Counted from the stretch's first letter, positions 44,490 to 54,007 are shown. The stretch: 64,000 nucleotides of DNA from Jannaschia helgolandensis (GCF_900109285.1 NZ_FNZQ01000005.1:62001-126000), one strand, 5' to 3'. Notes: generated by a model from the letters alone, not told the origin. A program made the numbers and translations.

Positions 44490-45518
44490 TCACTCGATCG
44501 TCACACCGACGACGGCACCCACGCTGTCGTTCCAGCGCTGCGCCCAGTCGCCGCCCGCGCGGTCCGCCCATTCCGGCAGAACCTCGGTCGTCAGGATATC
44601 GCGCGCTTTCTGGAAATCGGCGTCGGACACTTCGACCAGCGTCATCGACCGAGCCTCGCCCGAGGCACACTCGCCGTTACCGGTCAGGCAGGCGATGTCA
44701 TTGACCAGTGCGCCCTGCGCCGCGGCCCAGGCCGGATCCTCAAAATCGGCCTTGATCGAGGTGCGGATCGCGTCCTGCGTTTCGGCATCGAGGCTGTTCC
44801 ACTTGTCGAGGTTCATCGCCGTCACGACCGAGTCCCAACCGCCCAGCGGCAGCGGCAGCAGATGGGTCGAGACTTCCCACCATCCGGCGGAATAGCCCGA
44901 CCCTGCCCCGGTGACCGCGCAGTCGACGACGCCGTTCTGCAGCGCGCCCGGTACTTCGGCAAAGGACACGTTGACACCCTCGGCACCGAGGGCTTCCAGC
45001 AGTTTGGCGGTCATGCGGCCGGAGGCACGGACTTTCAGCCCGGTCAGGTCATCCAGCGTGGCGATCTCTCCGTTGCAGAACACGACCTGTGGCGGATAGG
45101 GCGCGATCGCCAGCATTTCGGCGTTGAAACGGTCGCGGAAGATGTCGGCGACCATCGGCTTGGCGGCCTCGACCATCGCACGGGCCTCGTCCGCCGTCAG
45201 TGCCACCAGGGGCACATCCAGACCTTCCAGTTCCGGCGCATCGGAAACGGCGTAATCGGCCACGGTCATCGCCACGTCATACACGCCCTGCCCCAGCAGC
45301 GGATAGATGTCGCCCAGCCCCAGGTTCATCTGATTGTGCGTCGTCATCTCGACCTCAAGGCCCGGCACTGCGGCAGGCAGGATCTCGGTCCAGAACGGGG
45401 TTTCGTATTGCTGGTTCAGCGGCAGGCTGGACCAGCTGCCGACGACCGAAAGGGTTTGGGCCGCGGCGGGTCCGGCCAGAGCGGTGCCGAGGGCCAGAAG
45501 GGTCAGTGTGCTTTTCAT
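44490..45518 (-). CDS. TRAP transporter solute-binding protein, DctP family
   Basis: Periplasmic receptor of 342 residues with a signal peptide (1-20, ending GPAAA). DctP features are the conserved substrate-arginine region LKVRASGRMTAKLLEALGA near residues 160-178 and the following EVPGALQNGVVDCAVTGAGSGYS. Two cysteines in ACLTGNGEC suggest a disulfide. It follows the DUF1445 gene by about 40 bases, so both are probably on one transcript. The substrate may be that of the DUF1445 enzyme. Confidence 0.92.
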   Translation of the reverse strand: MKSTLTLLALGTALAGPAAAQTLSVVGSWSSLPLNQQYETPFWTEILPAAVPGLEVEMTTHNQMNLGLGDIYPLLGQGVYDVAMTVADYAVSDAPELEGLDVPLVALTADEARAMVEAAKPMVADIFRDRFNAEMLAIAPYPPQVVFCNGEIATLDDLTGLKVRASGRMTAKLLEALGAEGVNVSFAEVPGALQNGVVDCAVTGAGSGYSAGWWEVSTHLLPLPLGGWDSVVTAMNLDKWNSLDAETQDAIRTSIKADFEDPAWAAAQGALVNDIACLTGNGECASGEARSMTLVEVSDADFQKARDILTTEVLPEWADRAGGDWAQRWNDSVGAVVGVTIE

Positions 45519-45560
45519 GATCTCTCTCCTTGTTGTGGAATATACGTTTCTTGTCTTTAT

Positions 45561-46382
45561 TCAGTGCGGAAGAACGGTGGTTTCCGCGTCCTCCGCCACG
45601 TCCGCGATCAGCATGTGACCGGGGGCGTGCGTTATGCAGACTGCCAGCTTCGCCGCCTGCAACACGTTCTGGGGCGTAACGCCGCAGGCCCAGTAGACCG
45701 GCACTTCGTCCGCGCGCACTTCGACCGGTTCACCCCAATCGGGACGGTTCAGATCGCTGATGCCAACACCGACCGGATCGCCCATGCCGATTGGACTGCC
45801 GTGGGCCTGCGGAAAGGCGGCGCTGATCCGGTGTGCGTCCTCGACCCGGTCGCGGGCGACGGGGCGCATGGTGACGACCATTTCGCCGCCGAATGGCCCG
45901 GCAGGCACAAGTTGCAGCGACGATCGATACATCGGCACCGTCTGATCGCGTTCGATATGCCGCATCGGGATACCGGCCTTCATCAGCGCGTTCTCGAAGG
46001 TGAACGAGCAGCCCAGTGCAACGGTCACGAGATCATCGCGCCAGACCGATGTAATATCGGTCACCTCTTCGGTCAGATCACCATGTCGAAACACGCGATA
46101 GCGCGGCACATCGGTGCGGATATCGATATCCCGCCCCAGCGTCGGCAGCATCGGATCGCCGGTCTCGGACACGCCGACGACGGGACAGGGCTTGGGGTTG
46201 CGCTGACAGAAGCGCAGGAAATCCAGCGCATGGGCTTCAGGCAGAATCGCGAGATTGCATTGCAGCTTGCCCGCCGCCAGCCCGGCGGTGTGGCGATCAT
46301 AGCGGCCCGCACGGATGATCTCCCGCAGTTCCTGCGCCGACAACCCGGCAAGATCCGCATGACGAAGCGCGGGTGAGGGCAT
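45561..46382 (-). CDS. D-glutamate cyclase family (DUF1445) putative hydro-lyase
   Basis: A 273-residue protein of the DUF1445 family (PF07286). Conserved stretches are GKLQCNLAILP, FTFENALMKAGIPMRHIE, MRPV near 170, VYWACGVTPQN and ITHAPGHM at the end. The mammalian D-glutamate cyclase carries this domain, so cyclisation of D-glutamate to 5-oxoproline or a related dehydration is the best guess. It lies between a LysR gene and a TRAP importer; a LysR-type box stands 80-100 bases upstream of its ATG. Confidence 0.85.
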   Translation of the reverse strand: MPSPALRHADLAGLSAQELREIIRAGRYDRHTAGLAAGKLQCNLAILPEAHALDFLRFCQRNPKPCPVVGVSETGDPMLPTLGRDIDIRTDVPRYRVFRHGDLTEEVTDITSVWRDDLVTVALGCSFTFENALMKAGIPMRHIERDQTVPMYRSSLQLVPAGPFGGEMVVTMRPVARDRVEDAHRISAAFPQAHGSPIGMGDPVGVGISDLNRPDWGEPVEVRADEVPVYWACGVTPQNVLQAAKLAVCITHAPGHMLIADVAEDAETTVLPH

Positions 46383-46454
46383 GGCAAAGACCTCGTTTGA
46401 AGCTCCCTGACAGGAGTGTCATGAAGTCGCCATCCGTTCCAACTTTCATTTCTT

Positions 46455-46481
46455 ATATATACTGATCCGCTTTATGGATCA
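46455..46481 (-). promoter_or_regulatory. LysR-type box and candidate -10 before the DUF1445-TRAP operon
   Basis: TGATCC (46463-46468) and GGATCA (46476-46481) form a perfect 6-bp dyad around 7 bases and contain the canonical T-N11-A. A TATATA at 46455-46460 on the minus strand directly follows and could be the -10. The box overlaps the LysR stop codon and sits 80-100 bases before the DUF1445 ATG, where an activating LysR would bind. Confidence 0.6.
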
Positions 46482-47347
46482 TTCCCACTCCACGCTTCAG
46501 CCACGGTCCGGGCCATCGCAGCCCCTGTCTCGGCCAGATGCCGTCGGGGGTCAGCAAGATAGGATGCCGTGAATTCCAGCGGCGACGGCTGAAACCCCGG
46601 ATCGAATTCCTCGATTTCACCCGCGTCGAGCAGGCCCCTGGCCAGGGCGCGGGGATAGGGACCGACCGCGACCCCGGCCGCGATCATCTTCAGGCTGGCC
46701 GAGAGCGATGCAGAAGAATAGATCCGCACCGAGGGTCCATATCGCCGTGTCAGCATCTCCGACAGTTCCCGAAAGGGACGCGTCTTGGTGGCATAGGAAA
46801 TGACCGGCACCCGTGCCAGATCGACCTTGTCCGCGCCTCTGGCCCTGAACCAGTGCAGATCGAACTGCGGCAAGGCTACATTCTCAACCGTGAACTCGGA
46901 CACCGGACCCATCAGGAAAGCCAGGTCCAGCCGACGCTCCAACAGCGCCGTCCGCAGGTTGATCGAGATATCGACCGTCAGATCCAGTGTGACCTGGGGA
47001 TAATCGGCGCTGAACGCCTTGATGAAGGCGGGCAGCCAGCTTTGAGCGATGGTCTCGGACGCGCCGATGCGAAACAGGCCCTGAGTCTCGGCCGGGTCGG
47101 AAACGCGCTTGCGGATTTCCTCCTCCACGAACAGCATCTGTTCGGCATAGGTTATCAGCAACTGTCCCTGTCGGGTCAGGACGAAGCCGCCCGGTGCGCG
47201 ATCGAACAATTGCTGCTGCAATTCCGCCTCCAGCGTGGCGATCCGGGCCGAGACTGCGGGCTGCGAGACGTTCAGGCGCGCGCCCGCCTTGCGAACGCCA
47301 CCCAGCCGCGCCACCCACAGGAACGCCCTCAATTGTTCGAGTGTCAT
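46472..47347 (-). CDS. LysR family transcriptional regulator
   Basis: A 291-residue LysR regulator. The N-terminal winged helix (1-60) contains TLEQLRAFLWVARLGGVRKAG and NVSQPAVSARIATLE; the rest is the two-lobed periplasmic-binding-like effector domain. It lies upstream of, and in the same direction as, the DUF1445 and TRAP genes rather than divergent. The dyad at 46463-46481 makes the downstream operon its likely target. Confidence 0.92.
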   Translation of the reverse strand: MTLEQLRAFLWVARLGGVRKAGARLNVSQPAVSARIATLEAELQQQLFDRAPGGFVLTRQGQLLITYAEQMLFVEEEIRKRVSDPAETQGLFRIGASETIAQSWLPAFIKAFSADYPQVTLDLTVDISINLRTALLERRLDLAFLMGPVSEFTVENVALPQFDLHWFRARGADKVDLARVPVISYATKTRPFRELSEMLTRRYGPSVRIYSSASLSASLKMIAAGVAVGPYPRALARGLLDAGEIEEFDPGFQPSPLEFTASYLADPRRHLAETGAAMARTVAEAWSGNDP

Positions 47348-47674
47348 CGCGCGACTCTCCGTCTAAATGGCATTCTGATCGCTGCCGCTGATCTCTCTGC
47401 ATAAGGCGTCGATGGGCAAAGGTCACCCGATGCACAGCGCGTCGCGGCGCGCAGGCACAGACGGCTGCATTCTGACAATGCATGTCAGATATGTGATCCC
47501 CCGCCGCATAGCATCCTGCCGAATTCCCACGCCCCCGTGCCGCTGCAATGCCATGGGCAAAACGGAAACCGGACGTGCAGACCTCTGGGCAAAGCCAGCC
47601 TTCATGGTGACTTGGAAAGCTGAACCGAATAGTCTAGCAGCATGAGAGATTTTCTCTTCTTGTCAGAGGTTCCA
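47348..47674. other. 327-bp divergent intergenic region, LysR / RND adaptor
   Basis: No gene is supported here. The one clear structure is a perfect 7-bp dyad, TCTGACA at 47471-47477 and TGTCAGA at 47483-47489 with a 5-base centre, about 125 bases before the LysR ATG and 185 before the adaptor ATG. Confidence 0.5.
47471..47489. promoter_or_regulatory. Operator-like dyad TCTGACA-N5-TGTCAGA
   Basis: Perfect 7-bp inverted repeat. Its half-site differs from the TGATCC dyad near 46470 and it lacks the T-N11-A spacing, so it may belong to a regulator of the efflux pair rather than to the LysR protein. Confidence 0.4.
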
Positions 47675-48799
47675 ATGATGCGCCTGGCCCTTCTTCTGGT
47701 GTCGCTCGCCCTGCCCGCTCAGGCGCAGCAAGGCGCCATCCTGCCGGTCGCGACCGTCGCCCCGGTCATCCGGGCCGAGATCGTGGAACAGATTCCCGTC
47801 GCCGGATCGCTTGTTCCGCGCAACGAGGTTCTGGTCGTCCCGCAGGTCAATGGATACCCGATCGAAGCCTTACTGGTCGATATCGGCGACACGGTCGCGG
47901 CGGGCGACGTGATGGCCCGGCTCGACAGCCGCACATTGCAGGCGCAGGTCATGCAGGCCGAGGCGGAACTGGTCCGCGCCAATGCGGCAGTGGACCAGGC
48001 CCGAAGCCAGATCGACAGCGCCGCCGCCACCGCCGATCAGACATCCGCCGCGCGGACCCGCAGCCAGACGTTGCTCGACAACGGCACGACGACCCAGGCG
48101 CTTCTGGATCAGGCGGTCGCCGCCGACCTGACCGCACAGGCCGCGCTGCGCACGGCGCGCGACGGGCTGCGGGTGGCGCAGGCACAGGTGCAGCAGGCAC
48201 AGGCCGCCCGCGATATCGCGATGCTGAACCTCGGGAACGCGACGATACGCGCCAGCGTGGCGGGTATCGTTTCCGCACGCTCCGGTCAGGTCGGCGCCAT
48301 TGCAGGCAGTACGGGCGAGCCGCTGTTCCGCCTGATCGAGGATGGCGTTATCGAGGTCGAGGCCGAGGTGATCGAAACCGCCCTCGGTCAGGTCAGCGCG
48401 GGTGATACCGCACAAATGTCGGTGGCCGGCATCGGTATCGTGCCGGGCAGTGTAAGGCGCATTTCGCCCACGGTGAATGCCGCGAACCGCTTGGGTACTA
48501 TCCGCATTTCCGTCGACGCCGAAGGTCTGCGTACCGGTCTGTTCGCCAGTGGCTGGATCGTGACAACCCAGCGTGAAAGCTCCACCGTGCCGACGACGGC
48601 CGTGCTGACGGATGCGGAAGGCGACTATGTCCTCAAGCTCGACGGGGATACGCTTCTCCGAACGCCTGTAACCGCCGGACTGATCTGGAACGGTCGCCGC
48701 GAAGTGCTGGACGGCCTCGCCGATGGCGATATCGTAGTCGCCCGCGCCGGTGCCTTCTTTGCCAACGGCGACCGCATCACCCCGCAAGAGGTTGAATGA
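47675..48799 (+). CDS. RND efflux periplasmic adaptor (HlyD/MFP family)
   Basis: Membrane-fusion adaptor of 374 residues joining an RND pump to an outer-membrane channel. It has a signal peptide (about 1-18, ending AQAQ) without a lipobox Cys. A barrel-sandwich part (VPQVNGYPIEALLVDIGDTVAAGDVMARLD, by position about 55-85) is split by an Ala/Gln-rich alpha-hairpin (about 90-185), followed by a beta-barrel domain. AGAGG lies before the ATG at 47675. The pump gene follows after one base. Confidence 0.92.
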   Translation: MMRLALLLVSLALPAQAQQGAILPVATVAPVIRAEIVEQIPVAGSLVPRNEVLVVPQVNGYPIEALLVDIGDTVAAGDVMARLDSRTLQAQVMQAEAELVRANAAVDQARSQIDSAAATADQTSAARTRSQTLLDNGTTTQALLDQAVAADLTAQAALRTARDGLRVAQAQVQQAQAARDIAMLNLGNATIRASVAGIVSARSGQVGAIAGSTGEPLFRLIEDGVIEVEAEVIETALGQVSAGDTAQMSVAGIGIVPGSVRRISPTVNAANRLGTIRISVDAEGLRTGLFASGWIVTTQRESSTVPTTAVLTDAEGDYVLKLDGDTLLRTPVTAGLIWNGRREVLDGLADGDIVVARAGAFFANGDRITPQEVE

Positions 48800-48800
48800 C

Positions 48801-51800
48801 ATGAACATGTCCACCTGGGCGATCCGCAGGCCCGTTCCTACGATCGCATTGTTCATGGTCCTGCTTCTGCTGGGCCTTGTCGGCTTTTTCCGTCTGCCGG
48901 TAACGCAGTTTCCGAACATCGACATCCCGATCATCACCGTTACCGTCTCGCAACCGGGTGCCGCGCCGCTGGAAATCGCCAACCAGATCGTCAAACCCCT
49001 CGAAACTGCCATTTCGGACGTTGTGGGGGTGCGTCACGTAACTGCCGTCGCATCCGACAGTTCCTCCGTCCTGACCGTCGAGTTCGAGCTGGAGACCGAC
49101 ACGGACCGCGCCCTGAACGACGTCAAGGACGCCGTCGCCAACGCCCGTGGCGAACTGCCCGACAGCATTCAGGAACCGCTGATCCAGCGTGTCGACGTGA
49201 CCGGCGCGCCGATCCTGACCTATGCGATCAGCGATCCGACGCGCACCATCGAGGAATTGTCGTATCTGGTCGATGACGTCATAGCGCGCGATCTTGTCGC
49301 ACGCGATGGTGTCGGCAAGGTCACCCGCATCGGCGGCGGCGAACGCGCCATCGAGGTGGAGCTGGACCCCGACAGGCTGCTGGCACTTGGCCTGACGGCA
49401 GCGCAGGTCAACGATCAGTTGCGGGCCACCAACATCGACCTGGGCGGCGGATCGGGCGATCTGGCGGGGCAGGAATATGCGATCCGCACACTGGGGTCGG
49501 CGGCGACGGTGGAGGATCTGGCTGCGACTGCGATCCAACTGCCAGGTGGGCGCACCGTGCGTCTGGATGAACTGGGGCGTGTGCTTGACGGCGCTGCCGA
49601 GCCGGAGAGTTTCGCCATGGTCGGCGGACAACCCGTCGTCGCCTTTGCGGTCTTCCGGGCCACTGGGAAATCCGACCTGACGGCGGGCGACAACGCCAAG
49701 GCCGCGCTTGAGGATATCAAGTCCAATTACCCGAATGCGACCTTCACCCTGATCGACGATGCGACGATCTATACGTCGGGCAACTATAATTCGGCGATGG
49801 AGACGCTGTACGAGGGCGCGGCGCTGGCAATCATCGTGGTGTTCCTGTTTCTGCGCAACTGGCGCGCGACGCTGATCACCGCCGTCGCGCTGCCGTTGTC
49901 GATCATACCGACCTTTATCGTGATGCAGATGCTGGGCTTCTCGCTCAACACCGTATCACTTCTGGGGATCACGCTGGTGACGGGGATTCTGGTCGACGAC
50001 GCCATCGTCGAGATTGAAAACATAGTCAGACACATCAACATGGGCAAACCGGCATATGAGGCCACCGAAGAAGCGGCGAGCGAGATCGGCCTGACCGTCA
50101 TTGCCATCAGCTTCACCATTGTCGCCGTATTCGCACCTGTCAGTTTCATGTCCGGTATCGCCGGGCAGTATTTCCGTCAGTTCGGCCTCACGGTCGCAGT
50201 CGCTGTGCTGTTCTCGCTGTTGGTGGCGCGGCTGGTGACGCCGATGATGGCGGCATATTTCCTGCGCGACGCGCCCGAACCCGACGAGGAAAAGGACGGC
50301 CTCCTGATGCGCGGCTATATGCACATGCTGCGCTGGACGTTGCACAACCGGGCCATCACGCTGCTGGCCGGGCTGGGCATTTTCGCTATCTCGATCTGGT
50401 CGGCGACCCTGCTGCCGACCGAATTCATCCCGCCCTCGGACACCGGACGCGCGCAATTGTCACTGGAGCTGCCGCCCGGTGCGCGGATGGAGGACACCCG
50501 CGCCACCGCCCGAGCCGTGACCGAACGGCTGAAGGGAATTCCCGAAATCGAAGTCGTGTTCGTCAACGGCAAGACGCGTGAAGCGACCGTAACCGTCGGG
50601 TTCGGGTCAAAATCGGATCGCGAGCGGTCGAGCTTCGATATCATCGACGATATTGAAGCGCGGGTCGCAGGCTTTCCTGACGTGCGGCTGTTCGTGTTGG
50701 GGGAAAACGGCACGCGCGATATCCAGATCAGCGTGTTGGGCGATGACGCCGCAACGACCGGAGCTGCCGCGCGCCGCTTGGCCGAAGCCATGAACGACCT
50801 TCCCGAAGTGCGCGGCGCATCGTCCGAGGCATCGCTGGTCCGTCCGGAAATCCAGATCACTCCCCGCCCCGAACTGGCGGCGCAGATGGGCGTGACCGCA
50901 GCAGCACTGGCGTCGACAATCCGGATCGCGACCATCGGAGACAGCGAGGACAATGCGGCAAAATTCAACGCGGGCGATCGGCAAATTCCGATTCTGGTGC
51001 GACTGGAACGCGACGTGCGCGAAGACCTGTTCCGCATGTCCGGTATCCGCATTCCCAGCAATACCGGTGCGCCTGTGCCTTTGGGCGTGGTGGCAGAGGT
51101 TGCACTGGCCACCGGACCGACGCTGGTGGAACGCTATGATCGCCAGTATCGCACCACGGTCGAAGCAGACCTGGAGGGCGATGCCCTGTTGGGCCCTGCG
51201 ACCGCCGCCGTCACCCGCGTAAGCCAGGAAATCACCTTGCCCGAAGGCACCCGCGTCCAGGCGGGCGGCGATGCAGAGATCATGGGCGAGGTCTTTACCC
51301 AGTTCGGCCTCGCCATGGGGGCGGGTATTCTCTTCGTTTATGTCGTGCTGGTTCTGCTGTTTTCGTCGTTCCTGACGCCGATCACGATTCTGGCGTCGCT
51401 GCCGCTGGCCATCGGAGGAGCGATCTTTGCGCTGTATCTCTACGGTGCTGGCATCGGCCTGTCCGTGGTGATCGGCTTCCTGATGCTGATGGGCATCGTG
51501 ACAAAGAACGCGATCATGCTGGTGGAGTTCGCATTGGAAGCTATCTCGAACGGGTCCAGCCGCGATGCCGCCATACTGGACGCCGGACACAAGCGGGCGC
51601 GGCCCATAATCATGACGACTATCGCGATGACCGCGGGCATGGTCCCCTCGGCATTGGCACTGGGCGAAGGCGGCGAGTTTCGCGCGCCCATGGCCATCGC
51701 GGTGATCGGCGGGCTTTTGCTGTCGACACTGCTGACGCTGATCTTCGTGCCGTCGCTCTTCAGCCTCGTGAACGGCCTGCGCGCCCGAGTGCTGCGGTTG

Positions 51801-51836
51801 CTGGGGCGGGTGACGAACAGACCGATTGCGACCTGA
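48801..51836 (+). CDS. RND efflux pump inner-membrane transporter (AcrB/MdtB-like)
   Basis: Proton-driven exporter of 1011 residues with two homologous six-helix halves and two large periplasmic loops. The proton-relay motif LVDDAIVEIENIVRH in TM4 carries the Asp pair (about residues 398-399), and GIVTKNAIMLVEFALE is its second-half counterpart. The opening TFIRRPVPT-like NMSTWAIRRPVPTIALFM is typical. It forms an operon with the adaptor. No outer-membrane channel gene is in the window. Substrate not predictable. Confidence 0.95.
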   Translation: MNMSTWAIRRPVPTIALFMVLLLLGLVGFFRLPVTQFPNIDIPIITVTVSQPGAAPLEIANQIVKPLETAISDVVGVRHVTAVASDSSSVLTVEFELETDTDRALNDVKDAVANARGELPDSIQEPLIQRVDVTGAPILTYAISDPTRTIEELSYLVDDVIARDLVARDGVGKVTRIGGGERAIEVELDPDRLLALGLTAAQVNDQLRATNIDLGGGSGDLAGQEYAIRTLGSAATVEDLAATAIQLPGGRTVRLDELGRVLDGAAEPESFAMVGGQPVVAFAVFRATGKSDLTAGDNAKAALEDIKSNYPNATFTLIDDATIYTSGNYNSAMETLYEGAALAIIVVFLFLRNWRATLITAVALPLSIIPTFIVMQMLGFSLNTVSLLGITLVTGILVDDAIVEIENIVRHINMGKPAYEATEEAASEIGLTVIAISFTIVAVFAPVSFMSGIAGQYFRQFGLTVAVAVLFSLLVARLVTPMMAAYFLRDAPEPDEEKDGLLMRGYMHMLRWTLHNRAITLLAGLGIFAISIWSATLLPTEFIPPSDTGRAQLSLELPPGARMEDTRATARAVTERLKGIPEIEVVFVNGKTREATVTVGFGSKSDRERSSFDIIDDIEARVAGFPDVRLFVLGENGTRDIQISVLGDDAATTGAAARRLAEAMNDLPEVRGASSEASLVRPEIQITPRPELAAQMGVTAAALASTIRIATIGDSEDNAAKFNAGDRQIPILVRLERDVREDLFRMSGIRIPSNTGAPVPLGVVAEVALATGPTLVERYDRQYRTTVEADLEGDALLGPATAAVTRVSQEITLPEGTRVQAGGDAEIMGEVFTQFGLAMGAGILFVYVVLVLLFSSFLTPITILASLPLAIGGAIFALYLYGAGIGLSVVIGFLMLMGIVTKNAIMLVEFALEAISNGSSRDAAILDAGHKRARPIIMTTIAMTAGMVPSALALGEGGEFRAPMAIAVIGGLLLSTLLTLIFVPSLFSLVNGLRARVLRLLGRVTNRPIAT

Positions 51837-51852
51837 CGCTAAAATATACCGG

Positions 51853-53946
51853 TCACATCGCGTGGGCTTCGGGCTTTGGACTGACTTTCAGGTTGATCAC
51901 AAGCAACGCGACGACCGCAACCGCGCCGCCGATATTCAGCACCAGCGAACCGGGCCAGAAGCTGGCGATTCCGGCCATCAGGGACAATGCGCGCATCACC
52001 CATCCGAAAGGCCGCTCCATGCAGCCCTGTAACGCGGCCGAAATCGCATAGATTCCCAGCAGCCCGAAAGCGAAGATGCGGAACATTTCGGGCCAGTTGC
52101 CTGACAGGAAGGGCGTAAAGGCAAACAGGATCGGCATGATATAAAGACCTTTGGCCAGCTTCCAGCTTGCCACGCCTGTCGCCATCGCAGGTGCCTTGGC
52201 AATGGCCGCGGCTGTAAAGGCCGCAAGGGCTACAGGCGGCGTCACATTGCTGTCCTGGCTAAGCCAGAAGACAATCATGTGCGCCGACAACAGCGCCGTC
52301 AGCGCGACATCGGCAGGCACCACCAGATCGCGCAGCGGCGCAGCGACTTCCAGGGGCAAGTCGCGGATCAGCGACGTCGCCTCGGGTCGGGTCAAGGTGC
52401 GCGCAAGCATCTCGGCCTGTTCGGGCACGCCGAACATCAAAAGCGCGCGCGCCCCGTCGGGCAGATTTCCCGCAACAAGCTGCGCGATGACGAACTGGTC
52501 CGCGATCATGCCTGCCAGCGCCGGGGCCGACAGGGTCGCCAGCACGATATAGGCCGCCGTCACCGGCAAGCCCATGCCCAGCACCAGCGAGGCCAATGCC
52601 ACCAGAACCAGCGCGATCAGGATGTTGCCACCCGACCATGATGCGATCATCAGGCTGAATGTATTGCCGATGCCGGCAGTCGAAATAACGTTGACGATCA
52701 ACCCGACCGACACCAGCAGAACCGCTGTCAGGATCATGGCGCGGGTGCCCATGACCAGTGCCTCGAACACGGCCCGCGGACCCATGCGCGTCTGGGTAAG
52801 CCAACTTGAAGCAACCACGGCGCTGATGCCGAAAACGGCGGCATAGGTCGGCGTATATCCCGCAACCAGAAGGCCGATCAGAAGGGTGATGGGGATCAGG
52901 AAACTGGCCCCGCCCTGTTTGAACGCCGACGCCAGTGTCTGACCGTCGGATGACATCGGCGGCAGATTGTTCCGCCGCGCCTCGATCCGCACGAAGAAGG
53001 CGACCGACAGGAAATACAGCAATGCCGGAAGGGCCGCGACGGCGACGATCTTTTCATAAGGGATTTGCGTGAAACTGGCCATGACGAAGGCTCCTGCCCC
53101 CATGATCGGCGGCATCAACTGACCGCCGGTCGAGGCCGCCGCCTCCACGCCGCCCGCGAACCTGGGTGAGAAGCCCGCCTTCTTCATCAGCGGAATGGTG
53201 ATGACGCCTGTCGAGGCGGTGTTCGCAACCGCGGACCCCGATATCGTGCCGGTCAGACCGCTGGCGATGACGGCGACGATGCCCGGCCCGCCGACCAGAC
53301 GACCGGCCACGGCACGCGCAAGATTGATCACGAAATCGCCCGCGCCCGAGCGCAGCAGGAACGCACCGAAGATGATGAACAGAAATACATAGGTCGAGGA
53401 GATACGGGCGATGGACCCGAACATGCCATCGTCGCCGTAAATCGACCGGAACAGCACCGTTTCGACCTTGAGGCCGGGAAAAGCAAAAATGCCGCCGACG
53501 AATTGGCCCCAGAACGCCACATAGGTCAGGGACGCGACGATCAGCAGCGGGATGATCCATCCGGTCAGGCGGCGCGTCAGTTCGATCGCGCCCGCAATGG
53601 AGATCAGCGCCGCGATCCAGTCCAGCATCGAAAGCTTGACGCCCCTGTCATAGATCGCGTTTTCGGCAAGGCTCAGATAGATGGCCGAAGCCGCGACCGC
53701 CACACCGAACACGACGTCGAAAATCAGAGCCGCGCGACTTCCCCGGACCAACGGATAATATATGGCAGCAAGCGCGGCGAAACTTGCGAAGTGCAGGGCA
53801 TTCCGTTCCAGCTCCGACAGGACGGGGTCGAATGCCACATAGATCGCGCCGACCGCGATGGCGAAGCAAAGTATGGACAGGACGCGATGCGGCCAGCCTG
53901 TAAAGACGCGCAGCCCCGCGTCGTCGATTTCGACGTCATGTGTCAT
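51853..53946 (-). CDS. TRAP transporter fused permease (DctQ-DctM fusion) of a second TAXI system
   Basis: A 697-residue fused TRAP permease, similar in layout to the one at 38134. Motifs are TISGSAVANTASTGVITIPLMKK, VEAAASTGGQLMPPIMGAGAF and VTPPVALAAFTAAAIAKAPA. An extra segment of about 60 residues between the last helices (around 490-560) is not in the first copy. It converges with the RND pump gene (16-base gap) and follows the TAXI binding-protein gene. Confidence 0.93.
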   Translation of the reverse strand: MTHDVEIDDAGLRVFTGWPHRVLSILCFAIAVGAIYVAFDPVLSELERNALHFASFAALAAIYYPLVRGSRAALIFDVVFGVAVAASAIYLSLAENAIYDRGVKLSMLDWIAALISIAGAIELTRRLTGWIIPLLIVASLTYVAFWGQFVGGIFAFPGLKVETVLFRSIYGDDGMFGSIARISSTYVFLFIIFGAFLLRSGAGDFVINLARAVAGRLVGGPGIVAVIASGLTGTISGSAVANTASTGVITIPLMKKAGFSPRFAGGVEAAASTGGQLMPPIMGAGAFVMASFTQIPYEKIVAVAALPALLYFLSVAFFVRIEARRNNLPPMSSDGQTLASAFKQGGASFLIPITLLIGLLVAGYTPTYAAVFGISAVVASSWLTQTRMGPRAVFEALVMGTRAMILTAVLLVSVGLIVNVISTAGIGNTFSLMIASWSGGNILIALVLVALASLVLGMGLPVTAAYIVLATLSAPALAGMIADQFVIAQLVAGNLPDGARALLMFGVPEQAEMLARTLTRPEATSLIRDLPLEVAAPLRDLVVPADVALTALLSAHMIVFWLSQDSNVTPPVALAAFTAAAIAKAPAMATGVASWKLAKGLYIMPILFAFTPFLSGNWPEMFRIFAFGLLGIYAISAALQGCMERPFGWVMRALSLMAGIASFWPGSLVLNIGGAVAVVALLVINLKVSPKPEAHAM

Positions 53947-53968
53947 ACCGATACCCCCAAAGTTGAAG

Positions 53969-53994
53969 CGGCCCGAACCTTGTGGTCCGGGCCG
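53969..53994 (-). other. Stem-loop between TAXI binding protein and fused permease genes
   Basis: CGGCCCG (53969-53975) and CGGGCCG (53988-53994) form a perfect 7-bp stem. An inner ACC/GGT stem closes a 4-base loop with one mismatched pair between. It lies 13 bases after the binding-protein stop; no T-tract. Confidence 0.55.
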
Positions 53995-54007
53995 GTCTGG
54001 ATTGGGA

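Noticed and set aside
44322-46376. 684-codon plus-strand frame
   Set aside because: Shadow of the DctP and DUF1445 genes on the other strand; no recognisable domain.
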